This document shows positions 9,360-18,562 of a DNA stretch of 63,230 nt, piece after piece. Numbering within the stretch: the first letter of the stretch is position 1; each line of letters begins with the position of its first letter. Source of the stretch: an uncultured Bacteroidales bacterium (GTDB taxonomy: Bacteria > Bacteroidota > Bacteroidia > Bacteroidales > FEN-979); assembly GCA_903877385.1 (NCBI GenBank), contig CAIRDP010000059.1, forward strand, positions 1 to 63,230, in the 5' to 3' direction. The position numbers and the translations under genes were made by a program. A model generated the notes under the pieces. The model saw only the letters and a list, made by a program, of their open reading frames with translations, searched no databases and was not told the DNA's origin.

Positions 9360-9962
9360 CTATTTCACTGAGGGAAAGATCTTCCTTTGAAATACGATAA
9401 GCATCAGCACACCGGTAGTAATCGCTGAATCGGCTATGTTGAAAACAGGCCTGAAGAAAACGAGCTCATCCCCTCCGTATATGGGAACCCATTTGGGGAA
9501 ATGAGTTTCAATAATGGGAAAATAAAACATGTCGACCACCTTGCCATGCAGCAAAGAGGCATAACCGCCTCCCCTGGGGAACAGGCTTGCCATCTGCATG
9601 TATGAGCTTTCATTGAAGATGATCCCGTAAAAGGCCGAGTCGATGATATTGCCGATGGCGCCGGCCAGTATAAGCGAGATACAAACGATCAAAAGATTGC
9701 CTGCTCCCTTTTTCACGGCCGTATAAATCCACCATGCTATAAAGCCAATGGCTATCAGGCGGAAAATACTGAGCATTAGCTTACCCCATTGCCCCCCGAG
9801 TTTCATACCGAAGGCCATGCCTTCATTTTCGGTAAAATGGAAGTAAAACCAATGGCCTATAACCGGGTGGCTTTCACCTATATAAAAATTTGTTTTTATC
9901 CAGATTTTAAGAATCTGATCCACGAGAAGGATCAGGAAGACGATCCAGACTGCTTTTTTCAT
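9360..9962 (-). CDS. lspA: Lipoprotein signal peptidase
   Basis: This inner-membrane aspartyl protease removes signal peptides from prolipoproteins. The 200-residue product has four hydrophobic segments and the two catalytic aspartates in GAIGNIIDSA (Asp108) and FNIADSAI (Asp178). Between them lies an extension of about 35 residues (roughly 112-145, including GKVVDMFYF) that makes it longer than the usual 160-170 residues; such inserts occur in Bacteroidota LspA. The canonical GNxxDR motif reads GNIIDS. The start overlaps the stop of the upstream DksA-like gene (ATGA), so translation is probably coupled. Confidence 0.93.
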   Translation of the reverse strand: MKKAVWIVFLILLVDQILKIWIKTNFYIGESHPVIGHWFYFHFTENEGMAFGMKLGGQWGKLMLSIFRLIAIGFIAWWIYTAVKKGAGNLLIVCISLILAGAIGNIIDSAFYGIIFNESSYMQMASLFPRGGGYASLLHGKVVDMFYFPIIETHFPKWVPIYGGDELVFFRPVFNIADSAITTGVLMLIVFQRKIFPSVK

Positions 9963-10408
9963 TCTTCGTGATCCAGGGAGTCTGTTGCCGGGCGTGGGTT
10001 TAATGAAGGAGCTGCCTGAACGCGCTTTGCCTCAATGCTCAGGGTGGCATGGGGAACTGAACGTAAGCGGTCCTTGGGAATAAGTTTGCCGGTTACACGG
10101 CAAATTCCGTAAGTTTTATTTTCGATGCGGATAAGTGCATTTTCGAGAGATTTGATGAATTTCTCCTGCCGGGCTGCAAACTTGCTGTTCTCTTCCTTGG
10201 AAAAAACCTGATATCCTTCTTCAAGAACTTTAAAAGTTGGTGAAGTGTCGTTTGTGTCATGTTCATTACCGGTGGTGTATGCATCGGTAAGAAGCTGCAG
10301 GTCGTTACGGGCCTTTACAAGCTTCTGAAGGATGATCTGTTTGAATTCCTCAAGTTCTTCGTCGGTATACCTTGTCTTTGCTTTCTCAGGTACTGCTGCT
10401 TTTTTCAT
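9959..10408 (-). CDS. DksA/TraR-family protein with degenerate zinc finger
   Basis: The 149-residue protein resembles DksA, which binds in the RNA polymerase secondary channel. An N-terminal coiled-coil region (about 15-100) is followed by the finger region YGICRVTGKLIPKDRLRSVP. Only one cysteine of the usual four is present, so the structural zinc site is lost. This is typical of the Bacteroidota TraR/DksA group. It lies between ileS (64 nt upstream) and lspA (4-nt overlap). Whether it responds to ppGpp cannot be read from sequence. Confidence 0.85.
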   Translation of the reverse strand: MKKAAVPEKAKTRYTDEELEEFKQIILQKLVKARNDLQLLTDAYTTGNEHDTNDTSPTFKVLEEGYQVFSKEENSKFAARQEKFIKSLENALIRIENKTYGICRVTGKLIPKDRLRSVPHATLSIEAKRVQAAPSLNPRPATDSLDHEE

Positions 10409-10472
10409 AGCTCGTCAGGTTAAAGTTCTAAAACAAACAACGACAGAAATCTAGCTCCTGCCGTTCGAAAAA

Positions 10473-13400
10473 TCAATCCATCTTTTCGATGGAAATATAG
10501 GTTTTTATGGTTTCTGTCAGCTCAATCTCATCAATGTCATTACCTTCCAATTTTTCAATGATAATAAACGACTGAGCCAGAATTTCGTTGCAAATATAAG
10601 AATTATTCTGATTCACTGCCTCATCCATCTCAGTATTAGACTGCAATTTCACCCGGATCTTATCCGTCACCTCGAACTTTTTGTCCTTGCGCAGGTTCTG
10701 GATACGGTTGACCAGTTCCCTTGCAATACCTTCATTCCTCAGTTCAGGGGTCAGTGTGGTGTCCAATGCAACAAGCAGGGCTCCCATTGTTGCCGTATTA
10801 TATCCCGGGAGGTCGTCGGTCTGGATTTCAGCATCACCGGATTCAAAAGTATAGGAACTGCCGCCGGGATAAGTTTTTGTATATGACTTCTCCCTCTCGA
10901 ACTCTGCTATTTCGGCCTGGCTCCATCCCTTCATGTCCTCGGCAATCATTTTCATATCCTTCCCGCACTTTGGCCCTAATTTTTTAAAGTCAGGCTTGAT
11001 CTTTTTGGAGATTATGCCTTCGGTATCGCTGATATATTCTATCTGTTTTACATTGACTTCCGAAAGGATAAGGTTTTTTACCGATTCGATCTGTTCTTTA
11101 AGCTGTTCGTTCAGCAGGGGGACCAGGATACGGTTCAGGGGCTGGCGAACCCTGATGTTGGTCCTTTTACGGATCGAAAGCGCCATGGATGATATTTTGT
11201 GGGCCATCTCCATTTTTTCTTCCAGTACCTTGTCGATCAATGCCGGGTCGGCCTGAGGGAACTCAGAAAGGTGAACCGAATCGGCAGTCTTTCGAAGGGT
11301 AACCCTGTTCATATCGGTGAACAGCTGTTCGGCGAAAAACGGGGCAATGGGGGCCATAAGCCGGGCCAGGACTTCAAGGCAGGTGTATAATGTCTGGTAT
11401 GCGCTGACTTTATCCTTTGAATAATCGCCTTTCCAGAAACGGCGGCGGCAGAGGCGCACGTACCAGTTGCTGAGGTGTTCGTCAACAAAATCAGAAATTG
11501 CGCGTCCTGCCCTGGTGGGTTCATAATCGGCATAACTGTTGTCGACAAACTTAACCAGGGTGTTGAGTTCCGAAAGTATCCAGCGGTCGATCTCGGGACG
11601 TTCATCGGGCGGCAGTTCAGCTTCAGAATAGGTGAACCCGTCGATGTTTGCATAAAGGGCAAAGAAAGCGTAGGTATTATACAGCGTTCCAAAGAATTTA
11701 CGCTGGGATTCGGTAATCCCGTCCTCGTCAAATTTCAGGTTGTCCCAGGGCTGGGAGTTGGTGATCAGGTACCAGCGGGTGGCATCAGGCCCGAATTTTT
11801 TAATTGTTTCAAAAGGATCTACCGCATTGCCCAGGCGTTTCGACATTTTATTCCCGGCCTTGTCAAGCACAAGCCCGTTGGATACGCAGGTCCTGAAAGC
11901 GACAGAATCAAAGAGCATCACGGCAATGGCGTGCAGGGTAAAGAACCATCCGCGGGTCTGGTCCACTCCTTCGGCAATAAAGTCGGCGGGGAAAAAGTCT
12001 TCAATTCTGCGGCTTTTATCGAAAGGGTAATGATACTGTGCATAGGGCATGGCGCCTGAATCGAACCATACGTCGATAAGGTCGGGTTCCCTTTTCATCT
12101 CACGCCCGTCGTCGCACACAAGTACGATCTCATCCACGAAGGGGCGGTGCAGGTCAAAGGTGTGATAATTCCCGTTTGTAAGATCGCCTTCCTGATATGA
12201 TGCCAGCGGATTGGTTTTCATGAAACCGGCTTCCATGGCCTTTTCAATTTCTTTTTTCAGCAGGGCAACCGAACTTATGCAGATCTCCTTTTTCCCGTCC
12301 TCTGTTCTCCATATCGGCAGAGGAGTTCCCCAGAACCTTGAACGGCTCAGGTTCCAGTCGACAAGATTTTCCAGCCAGTTGCCGAACCTTCCGCTTCCGG
12401 TGGATTCAGGCTTCCAGTTGATGGTATTGTTCAGGCTGATCATCTGATCCTTGTAGGCCGTTGTGCGGATGAACCAGGAATCCAGGGGATAGTATAAAAC
12501 AGGCTTATCGGTACGCCAGCAATGCGGGTATGAATGCTCGTATTTTTCCGACTTAAACGCCTTGTTTTCGTGTTTAAGCTTCACAATGATGTCAATATCA
12601 ACCGGGGGGCATTCTTTGTTGGCACAGTCATCATCGTATTCAACCTTGACATAACGGCCTGCAAATTCGCCCATCTGCGAGGTAAATCTGCCTTGCTTGT
12701 CCACCAGGGTAAGGGAGCCCAGGCCGTACTGTTTTCCAACCCTGAAGTCATCGGCCCCGAAACTGGGTGCAATATGCACTATACCGGTTCCGTCAACGGT
12801 CGTAACAAAATCACCGATCACAAGCCTGAAAGGATCCCCTTCTTCAGGAAGGGCATAAGGGAGCAGCTGTTCGTAACGTATATTTTCAAAGTCCGAGCCC
12901 TTGTATTCAGCAACCACCCGGTATGGTATGTTCTTTTGTCCCTCGTGGTAGTCGTCCAGCTCGAGATGGGAATTCTTTTCAGGGAGGAACTGGTGGACCA
13001 GGTCCTTGGCCATGATGACCGTCTGTTCACGAAAGGTGTAAGGATTATATGTCCTGATAAGCAGGTAGGTGATATCTTTGCCCACGGCCAGGCCCGTGTT
13101 CGATGGGAGGGTCCAGGGAGTGGTCGTCCAGGCAAGGAAATAGACATCCCCAAACAGATCCTTGAAAAGGAAAGCCGACCGGGCATCTTTGATAACCTTG
13201 AACTGGGCAACAACAGTGTTGTCCTTGACAGTTTTATAAGCGCCGGGCTGATTAAGTTCGTGGGTGCTCAGGCCGGTCCCGGCTGCAGGTGAATACGGCT
13301 GAATGGTGTATCCTTTGTATAGCAGGCCTTTTTCATGAAGCTTGCTCAGCAGGTACCAAACCGATTCAATGTATTTGTTGTCATAAGTGATATAGGGATC

Positions 13401-13841
13401 ATCCAGGTTGAGCCAGTAGCCCATCTGAACTGTAAGTTCATCCCAAAGGTCCTTGTATTTCATCACCTCCCTGCGGCATTCTTTATTGTAGTCTTCAATG
13501 GAAATCTTTTTGCCGATGTCTTCCTTTGTAATGCCAAGCTTCTTTTCAACACCGATTTCAATGGGGAGACCGTGGGTGTCCCATCCTGCTTTACGGCTCA
13601 CATAGAAACCTTTCATGGTCTTATACCTGCAAAAGATATCCTTGATCGTCCTGGCCATTAAATGGTGGATTCCCGGAATACCGTTAGCCGATGGCGGGCC
13701 TTCGTAAAAAACAAAGGGCGCTTTTCCCTTTGTAAGTTCAAGGCTTTTTTCAAAAGTATTATGATCCTGCCAATAGGACTGTATGTTCTTACCGATGTTT
13801 GTAAGGTCGAGGTTTTTGTATTCGGTGTATTTCGTTTTCAT
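10473..13841 (-). CDS. ileS: Isoleucyl-tRNA synthetase
   Basis: This enzyme charges tRNA-Ile. The 1122-residue product has the class I signature GIHH (HIGH variant, 57-60), the KMSKR loop at about residue 665, a large CP1 editing domain between them, and a long C-terminal anticodon-binding region. Length and the GIHH form suit the longer, eukaryote-like IleRS type found in Bacteroidota; this type is often associated with lower mupirocin sensitivity (family knowledge, not shown here). The gene leads a likely ileS / DksA-like / lspA unit. Confidence 0.97.
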   Translation of the reverse strand: MKTKYTEYKNLDLTNIGKNIQSYWQDHNTFEKSLELTKGKAPFVFYEGPPSANGIPGIHHLMARTIKDIFCRYKTMKGFYVSRKAGWDTHGLPIEIGVEKKLGITKEDIGKKISIEDYNKECRREVMKYKDLWDELTVQMGYWLNLDDPYITYDNKYIESVWYLLSKLHEKGLLYKGYTIQPYSPAAGTGLSTHELNQPGAYKTVKDNTVVAQFKVIKDARSAFLFKDLFGDVYFLAWTTTPWTLPSNTGLAVGKDITYLLIRTYNPYTFREQTVIMAKDLVHQFLPEKNSHLELDDYHEGQKNIPYRVVAEYKGSDFENIRYEQLLPYALPEEGDPFRLVIGDFVTTVDGTGIVHIAPSFGADDFRVGKQYGLGSLTLVDKQGRFTSQMGEFAGRYVKVEYDDDCANKECPPVDIDIIVKLKHENKAFKSEKYEHSYPHCWRTDKPVLYYPLDSWFIRTTAYKDQMISLNNTINWKPESTGSGRFGNWLENLVDWNLSRSRFWGTPLPIWRTEDGKKEICISSVALLKKEIEKAMEAGFMKTNPLASYQEGDLTNGNYHTFDLHRPFVDEIVLVCDDGREMKREPDLIDVWFDSGAMPYAQYHYPFDKSRRIEDFFPADFIAEGVDQTRGWFFTLHAIAVMLFDSVAFRTCVSNGLVLDKAGNKMSKRLGNAVDPFETIKKFGPDATRWYLITNSQPWDNLKFDEDGITESQRKFFGTLYNTYAFFALYANIDGFTYSEAELPPDERPEIDRWILSELNTLVKFVDNSYADYEPTRAGRAISDFVDEHLSNWYVRLCRRRFWKGDYSKDKVSAYQTLYTCLEVLARLMAPIAPFFAEQLFTDMNRVTLRKTADSVHLSEFPQADPALIDKVLEEKMEMAHKISSMALSIRKRTNIRVRQPLNRILVPLLNEQLKEQIESVKNLILSEVNVKQIEYISDTEGIISKKIKPDFKKLGPKCGKDMKMIAEDMKGWSQAEIAEFEREKSYTKTYPGGSSYTFESGDAEIQTDDLPGYNTATMGALLVALDTTLTPELRNEGIARELVNRIQNLRKDKKFEVTDKIRVKLQSNTEMDEAVNQNNSYICNEILAQSFIIIEKLEGNDIDEIELTETIKTYISIEKMD

Positions 13842-13858
13842 CCTTTAAAAAAAGTGTG

Positions 13859-13866
13859 CAAAGGTA
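13859..13866 (-). promoter_or_regulatory. -7 element for ileS
   Basis: TACCTTTG on the minus strand lies 17 nt before the ileS ATG. No -33 TTG at the right distance was found. Confidence 0.4.
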
Positions 13867-13902
13867 GTTAAAATCTGACAAATATGAAAGAAAGAGAGAT
13901 AA

Positions 13903-13937
13903 TGTACTATGTACAATGTACAATGTACAATGTACAA
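13903..13937. repeat. Heptamer array TGTACAA x5
   Basis: Five head-to-tail copies of a 7-bp unit, the first reading TGTACTA and the other four TGTACAA. The same unit, reverse-complemented (TTGTACA), forms arrays at 17538 and 19811. It lies in the 152-bp gap between the hybrid kinase gene and ileS. Confidence 0.85.
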
Positions 13938-13993
13938 ATGAGGGGAGTTGTAATCAGCGAAGCATTTTAGTAAAGACGCAATGTTGTGAGTGA

Positions 13994-15160
13994 TTACCGG
14001 GGGAACATCAGCTTCACGCTGGCCCCACCACCGGGATTATTCTTTACCTCGGCCTTCCCTCCATGAGCATCCATGATCATTTTAGCAAGACAGAGGTCAA
14101 GTCCCACGTTCTCGTCGATATGCTGGCCTCCGAGTCCGAACAGGGTAAACAGGTTTTTCAGCGCCTGTTCACTGAAGCCGGGACCGTGGTCGGTTATTTC
14201 ACAACCGGTAAACCCCTTTTCAACGATCAGGCTTATGTTTATTTCGGATGCCTCAGGTGAATATTCTACTGCATTTTCAACCACTCCCTGCAAACAATTC
14301 CTGATCAGTTTCTCGTTCCCGCCAACGAACACAGTAATCAGTTCTGGATCCATTATGGTTTTGATGCCTTTTCTCGATATTTCAATTACATATTCATTAA
14401 GGCAGACCTCCAGCATTTTGCCCAGCGAAACCTGCTTTTTCTGAAGCGGCTGGTTCCTGGCAATCAGCTCGGTCAGCTGCAGAACTACGGCAAGAAATTT
14501 CTCAAGCCGCAAAGAAGAATAGTAGATGAAATCAAGATGTTCCTTGATTTCCGCGGATTCCGCTTCATTTTGAAGGATATTCGTAAATCCGAGTATTGCA
14601 TTCAGGGGCGTACGCACCTCGTGGTTGATCATGTGCAGGAAATCTGTTTTTGCTTTATCCAGTGATTGCAGGCTGGTATATGCTTTTTCAAGCTCTTCAT
14701 GAGCCGACCTCAGGGCTTCGGTTCGTTCTTCCACTTTTTTCTCCAGCCAGGAGTTTACTTCAAGCAATTGCTGCCGGCTCGATTTCAGTTCGAGGTGGGT
14801 CTTAACCCGGGCAAACAGTTCTTCGGGTGAAAATGGTTTCGTGATGTAATCTACACCTCCGCTGGTGAAGGCCTTGTTAAGACTGCCCATATCGGTCCTG
14901 GCCGTAAGAAAAATTACAGGGGTGAGGGAATTGGCAGGCATGCTTTTGATCCTTACACAGGTCTCATAACCATCCATTCCCGGCATCATGATGTCGAGAA
15001 GGATGAGGTCGTAACTTTCTGATTCAAGAATATTGATCGCCTCAGGCCCGCTGAAAGCATAATCGACCTGGTAGCTCAGGGGTGATAACAACGCAGCCAG
15101 CACTTTAAGGTTCCTGGGATTGTCGTCAATAGCCAGGATTTTATAGTTTTCGTTCTCCAT
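13994..15160 (-). CDS. Hybrid response regulator - histidine kinase
   Basis: This is a cytoplasmic signalling protein of 388 residues with no membrane segment. It has an N-terminal receiver domain (about 6-122) with phospho-acceptor Asp56 in LLDIMMPGMDG and a coiled-coil linker (about 128-170). The HisKA domain carries His180 in the H-box FLHMINHEVRTPLN, and the C-terminal HATPase has an N-box (VENAVEYS) and G1 (DHGPGFS). The G2 region reads GLDLCLAKMI, not GLGLGLAI. Receiver-first kinases of this kind are usually fed by a separate sensor kinase. No partner is adjacent, so its signal is unknown. Confidence 0.9.
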   Translation of the reverse strand: MENENYKILAIDDNPRNLKVLAALLSPLSYQVDYAFSGPEAINILESESYDLILLDIMMPGMDGYETCVRIKSMPANSLTPVIFLTARTDMGSLNKAFTSGGVDYITKPFSPEELFARVKTHLELKSSRQQLLEVNSWLEKKVEERTEALRSAHEELEKAYTSLQSLDKAKTDFLHMINHEVRTPLNAILGFTNILQNEAESAEIKEHLDFIYYSSLRLEKFLAVVLQLTELIARNQPLQKKQVSLGKMLEVCLNEYVIEISRKGIKTIMDPELITVFVGGNEKLIRNCLQGVVENAVEYSPEASEINISLIVEKGFTGCEITDHGPGFSEQALKNLFTLFGLGGQHIDENVGLDLCLAKMIMDAHGGKAEVKNNPGGGASVKLMFPR

Positions 15161-15286
15161 GTCAGAAAAATAAACCTGTGAATATCGCTTCTTTTAAGCC
15201 AGCTCTCGCCGGTTTAAAAACATATTTTTAAACAAAGTCCTGTGAATTTAAATTGTAAAGGATGTTATGGTGTAAATCCCTTTACC

Positions 15287-15294
15287 TATATTTG
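15287..15294 (+). promoter_or_regulatory. -7 element for the nitroreductase gene
   Basis: TATATTTG matches TAnnTTTG and lies 17 nt before the ATG at 15312. The -33 element is not clear. Confidence 0.4.
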
Positions 15295-15311
15295 AGTAAT
15301 TTTTCTGCATC

Positions 15312-15845
15312 ATGTTAGGAATCTCTGAAATTGTGCTTGAAAACATTTTCCAGCGCCGCAGCGTCAGGAATTTCAATGGTGAAACGGTGGATCGTTCCAT
15401 GCTGATTACTTTGCTGCAAGCCGCTATGGCCGCACCTTCGGCAAGGAATCGCCAGCCCTGGGCCTTTGTTGCCATCAAAGACCGTAAAACCATGGATGCC
15501 CTTGCCAATGGGCTTCCTTTTACAAAAATGCTGTATAAAGCAGGAGCTGCCATCGTGGTTTGCGGGGATTCCACCACCGAACTCCAGGAGGGCGCTGAAG
15601 ATCTCTGGTACCAGGATGCTGCCGCTGCAACACAGAATATACTACTGGCAGCCCAGGCTATGAGGCTGGGTGCGGTTTGGAGCGCTTTGTACCCATACAG
15701 TGACAGGTCAGGGCATGTGAGGAACATCCTGGATCTTCCTCCGCATGTAAGCCCTTTCTCAATTATTCCCGTCGGCTGGCCTACCGGCGAGGATCTACCA
15801 AAGGAAAAATATAAGCCCGAACGTATCCATTGGGAAAAATGGTAA
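15312..15845 (+). CDS. Nitroreductase-family flavoprotein
   Basis: This FMN-dependent NAD(P)H oxidoreductase has 177 residues. The N-terminal RRSVRNFNGETVD and the AAPSARNRQPWAF segment are the FMN-binding signatures of the nitroreductase fold, and the C-terminal half keeps the AAAATQNILLAAQAMRLGAVW helix. Members reduce nitro compounds, quinones or flavins; the real substrate is not predictable. It starts a likely rightward unit with the PAS protein (63 nt on) and the thioredoxin-like lipoprotein. Confidence 0.9.
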   Translation: MLGISEIVLENIFQRRSVRNFNGETVDRSMLITLLQAAMAAPSARNRQPWAFVAIKDRKTMDALANGLPFTKMLYKAGAAIVVCGDSTTELQEGAEDLWYQDAAAATQNILLAAQAMRLGAVWSALYPYSDRSGHVRNILDLPPHVSPFSIIPVGWPTGEDLPKEKYKPERIHWEKW

Positions 15846-15907
15846 ACCCGGCGGAAACAAACTGACCAGGCAACCTCAATAATAAACCCTGCTCTAATTG
15901 ACAGCAT

Positions 15908-16243
15908 ATGATGGAATGGATTGAAAAACTGGATGGATCGGTGATAGTAAGCGACCTGGGCGGAAAAGTGATTTATGCAAATGAAACAGCAGAAAAAACT
16001 TTTGTCAAACCCGGCGAACCTTCTTTACATGGCAGGGATCTTATGCTCTGCCACAATGATAAGTCAAAAGATATCATTAGGAATATCATGGAGCAAAAGG
16101 TGAAAAATGTTTATACTATCGAAAAAAAAGGAAAGAAAAAACTGATTTACCAGACCCCCTGGATTGTGAACGGAGAATTGAAAGGACTGGTAGAATTATC
16201 ACTGGAGATCCCTTTCAATATGCCGCATTTTGTAAGGGAATGA
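15908..16243 (+). CDS. Small stand-alone PAS-domain protein
   Basis: The 111-residue protein consists of a single PAS fold. It begins with LDGSVIVSDLGGKVIYANETAEK, continues through LMLCHNDKSKDIIRNIM, and ends with YTIEKKGKKKLIYQTPW and a C-terminal LVELSLEIP strand. This matches the PAS module found at the end of DUF438-type proteins and as free-standing sensors. The CHND sequence could support a cofactor or redox switch, but that is inference. No output domain is fused, so it must act through a partner. It lies 5 nt before the thioredoxin-like lipoprotein gene. Confidence 0.75.
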   Translation: MMEWIEKLDGSVIVSDLGGKVIYANETAEKTFVKPGEPSLHGRDLMLCHNDKSKDIIRNIMEQKVKNVYTIEKKGKKKLIYQTPWIVNGELKGLVELSLEIPFNMPHFVRE

Positions 16244-16257
16244 ATTAAATGATCTTT

Positions 16258-17499
16258 ATGAGAAACACAATTTGCTTGTTATTGCTGATCACCATACTGT
16301 CGGGAGGCTGCGCCCGTCACAATGTTTTAAAACAAGGGCCCTACCTGGGTGTTATCCGTATCGACAGCACTGAACATGAAATGGATCTTCCGTTTAACAT
16401 GATCTTTGCGTTAACCCCCGACGGGCAGAAAGTCATGCAGGTTTCAAATGCGGGAGAGGTCATAATCATCAATGAACTTGCTTTGTCGAAGGATACCATC
16501 TTTATGAAATTTCCTGTTTTTACTTCCGAGATTATTGCCGTAATACGGCATGATTCCCTTATTGGCAAATATTATCCAAAAGGGAAACAAGCAGGCAACT
16601 GGTATTCATTTTATGCAGTGCAGGGTGTCACAGACCGTTTTCCCTGGGCCGGCCAGAAGCCCTGCGCAGATCTGACGGGCCGATGGAAGATCACCGAAAA
16701 CGCCGGCACTGCCGATTCCTCTGTCATGATTGGTGAATTTGTTCAGGACAGCAATCATATTTCAGGTACTATTCTGAACCCTGGAGGAGATTACCGTTAC
16801 CTGGAGGGCAAGGTTTCGGGAAATAAATTCATGATCTCGGCAGTTGACGGGGCGCATACCCTGATACTGACCGCCAGTATTTCCCCTCAGGGCAGGCTTG
16901 AGAACGGAAGGTTTATGGGGAACCCTAACTGGAAAAGCAGCTGGACCGCCGAGAAAAATGAGACCTTTATGCTTCCCGGGATGGATGAGCTTTTAAAAGT
17001 GAAAACAAAAGCACCTACCTTCACCTTTGATTTCCCCGATTTCAACGGAGACAAAGTTTCACTTTCAGATCCCAGGTTCTATAATAAAGTTGTTGTGGTT
17101 ATGGCGATCGGCACCTGGTGTCCGAACTGCCTCGACGAAACTATCTTTTTCAGGGATTTATATGAAAAATACAAGGATAAAGGCCTTGAACCTGTTTCGT
17201 TATGCTTTGAAGAAAAGACCCTGGAAGCATCCAAACCCAGGGTTGAACGTTTTATTTCACAAACCGGAGCCGCTTATACATTCCTCTACGCCGGGCCCAG
17301 GGGGCGTGAATCACTTCAATCTGTTTTATTTAACCTTGATGGGCGGATGGCATATCCCACTAGCCTGTTCATTGACCGTAAAGGCGTGATCCGCAAAGTT
17401 GAAACCGGATTTTCAGGCCCTGCAACCGGCCGGCATTACACGAATTATACTGAAGAAACCACGAAATTTATTGAATCGCTTCTTGCCGAAGGGCAGTGA
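16258..17499 (+). CDS. TlpA-like thioredoxin-fold lipoprotein
   Basis: The 413-residue exported protein starts MRNTICLLLLITILSGGC, a lipoprotein signal with Cys18 (an ATG at 16249 would add three residues). The N-terminal half (about 20-240) is the beta-rich region often seen before TlpA domains in Bacteroidota. The C-terminal half is a TlpA/ResA thioredoxin fold with redox motif WCPNC (about 287-291) and the cis-proline loop MAYPTSLFID. It probably reduces disulfides in periplasmic proteins such as apocytochromes. The substrate is not identifiable from the neighbours. Confidence 0.88.
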   Translation: MRNTICLLLLITILSGGCARHNVLKQGPYLGVIRIDSTEHEMDLPFNMIFALTPDGQKVMQVSNAGEVIIINELALSKDTIFMKFPVFTSEIIAVIRHDSLIGKYYPKGKQAGNWYSFYAVQGVTDRFPWAGQKPCADLTGRWKITENAGTADSSVMIGEFVQDSNHISGTILNPGGDYRYLEGKVSGNKFMISAVDGAHTLILTASISPQGRLENGRFMGNPNWKSSWTAEKNETFMLPGMDELLKVKTKAPTFTFDFPDFNGDKVSLSDPRFYNKVVVVMAIGTWCPNCLDETIFFRDLYEKYKDKGLEPVSLCFEEKTLEASKPRVERFISQTGAAYTFLYAGPRGRESLQSVLFNLDGRMAYPTSLFIDRKGVIRKVETGFSGPATGRHYTNYTEETTKFIESLLAEGQ

Positions 17500-17537
17500 C
17501 CCTATCCCGGGAATACCTCATCCGCAGACATTCTTAT

Positions 17538-17559
17538 TCGTACATTGTACATCGTACAT
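17538..17559. repeat. TTGTACA-type heptamer array (3 units)
   Basis: Units TCGTACA, TTGTACA and TCGTACA in tandem, in the gap between the converging thioredoxin-like gene and fabH. Same family as the arrays at 13903 and 19811. Confidence 0.75.
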
Positions 17560-17562
17560 TCC

Positions 17563-18552
17563 TTAATAGGCCCACTTCAGCCAGATGCTTCCCCAGGTGA
17601 ACCCTCCTCCGAAAGCTGCAAGTATGATGTTGTCGCCTTTCTTCAGCTTGTTCTCCCATTCCCAGAGGCATAAAGGGATTGTTCCTCCCGTCGTGTTGCC
17701 GTAACGTTCGATGTTGATCATAACCTGATCCTTTCCAACACCCATTCGTCTTGCGGTTGCGTCGATGATACGAAGGTTGGCCTGGTGAGGTACAAGGTAT
17801 GCCACGTCCTCCGATTTCAGGTTGTTTTTGGCCATGATCTCTGCTGCAACATCGGCCATCTTGGTTACTGCAAATTTGAATACAGGCTGGCCTTCCTGGT
17901 AAACAAAATGCTCCCGGGCGTCTATCGTCTCATAGGACGGGGGTTTCAATGAACCACCGGCTTTCATATGAAGGTAAAAGCGTCCGGAACCATCCGATTG
18001 CATGATGGAATCCATGATCCCAACTTCTTCGGTGGTGGGCTCGAGCATGATAGCCCCTGCTGCATCCCCGAACAAAACGCAGGTCTCCCGGCTCTTATAA
18101 TCGGTGATCGATGACATTTTATCGGCACCGATGACGATCACTTTTTTGCAGGTTTCTGTTTCAATATATTTTGATCCTGTAACCAGGGCATAAAGAAGTC
18201 CCGAACAAGCGGCATTCATGTCGAAACTGAAAGCATTTTTGATCCCGGCCTTGTCGCAGACAATATTCGCAGTTGCAGGGAAAATCATATCCGGAGTGAC
18301 TGTTGCGCAGATTACCAGCCCGATCTCTTCGGGGCGGGTACCCGTTTTTTCAAGCAAGCCCTTAACCGCTTCCGCAGCCATGTCGGATGTTCCAAGCCCT
18401 TCGCCTTTCAGGATATGCCGCTCCCTGATACCGGTGCGTGACATGATCCATTCATCCGAAGTATCCACCATCGCCTCAAGTTCTTTATTCGTAAGGATAT
18501 ATGGTGGAACCCAGCCCTGGATTCCCGTAATTGCCGCTCTGATTCTGCTCAT
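17563..18552 (-). CDS. fabH: Beta-ketoacyl-ACP synthase III
   Basis: This enzyme starts fatty-acid synthesis by condensing an acyl-CoA with malonyl-ACP. The 329-residue product has the catalytic triad: Cys116 in [10 protein letters not shown], His in VPHQANLRI (about residue 250) and Asn in ERYGNTTGG (about 280). I chose [10 protein letters not shown] as the start; the in-frame codon at 18597 would run into plsX. It is last in a yceD-rpmF-plsX-fabH cluster, 10 nt after plsX, an arrangement conserved in many bacteria. Confidence 0.96.
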   Translation of the reverse strand: MSRIRAAITGIQGWVPPYILTNKELEAMVDTSDEWIMSRTGIRERHILKGEGLGTSDMAAEAVKGLLEKTGTRPEEIGLVICATVTPDMIFPATANIVCDKAGIKNAFSFDMNAACSGLLYALVTGSKYIETETCKKVIVIGADKMSSITDYKSRETCVLFGDAAGAIMLEPTTEEVGIMDSIMQSDGSGRFYLHMKAGGSLKPPSYETIDAREHFVYQEGQPVFKFAVTKMADVAAEIMAKNNLKSEDVAYLVPHQANLRIIDATARRMGVGKDQVMINIERYGNTTGGTIPLCLWEWENKLKKGDNIILAAFGGGFTWGSIWLKWAY

Positions 18553-18562
18553 GAAATTCCTG

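Noticed and set aside
12534-13292. Long plus-strand reading frame of 252 residues opposite ileS
   Set aside because: It is antisense to a well-conserved ileS sequence, has no recognisable domain and its composition is that of a shadow frame.
13903-13937. CRISPR array
   Set aside because: The units are 7 bp with no spacers and no cas genes are nearby.
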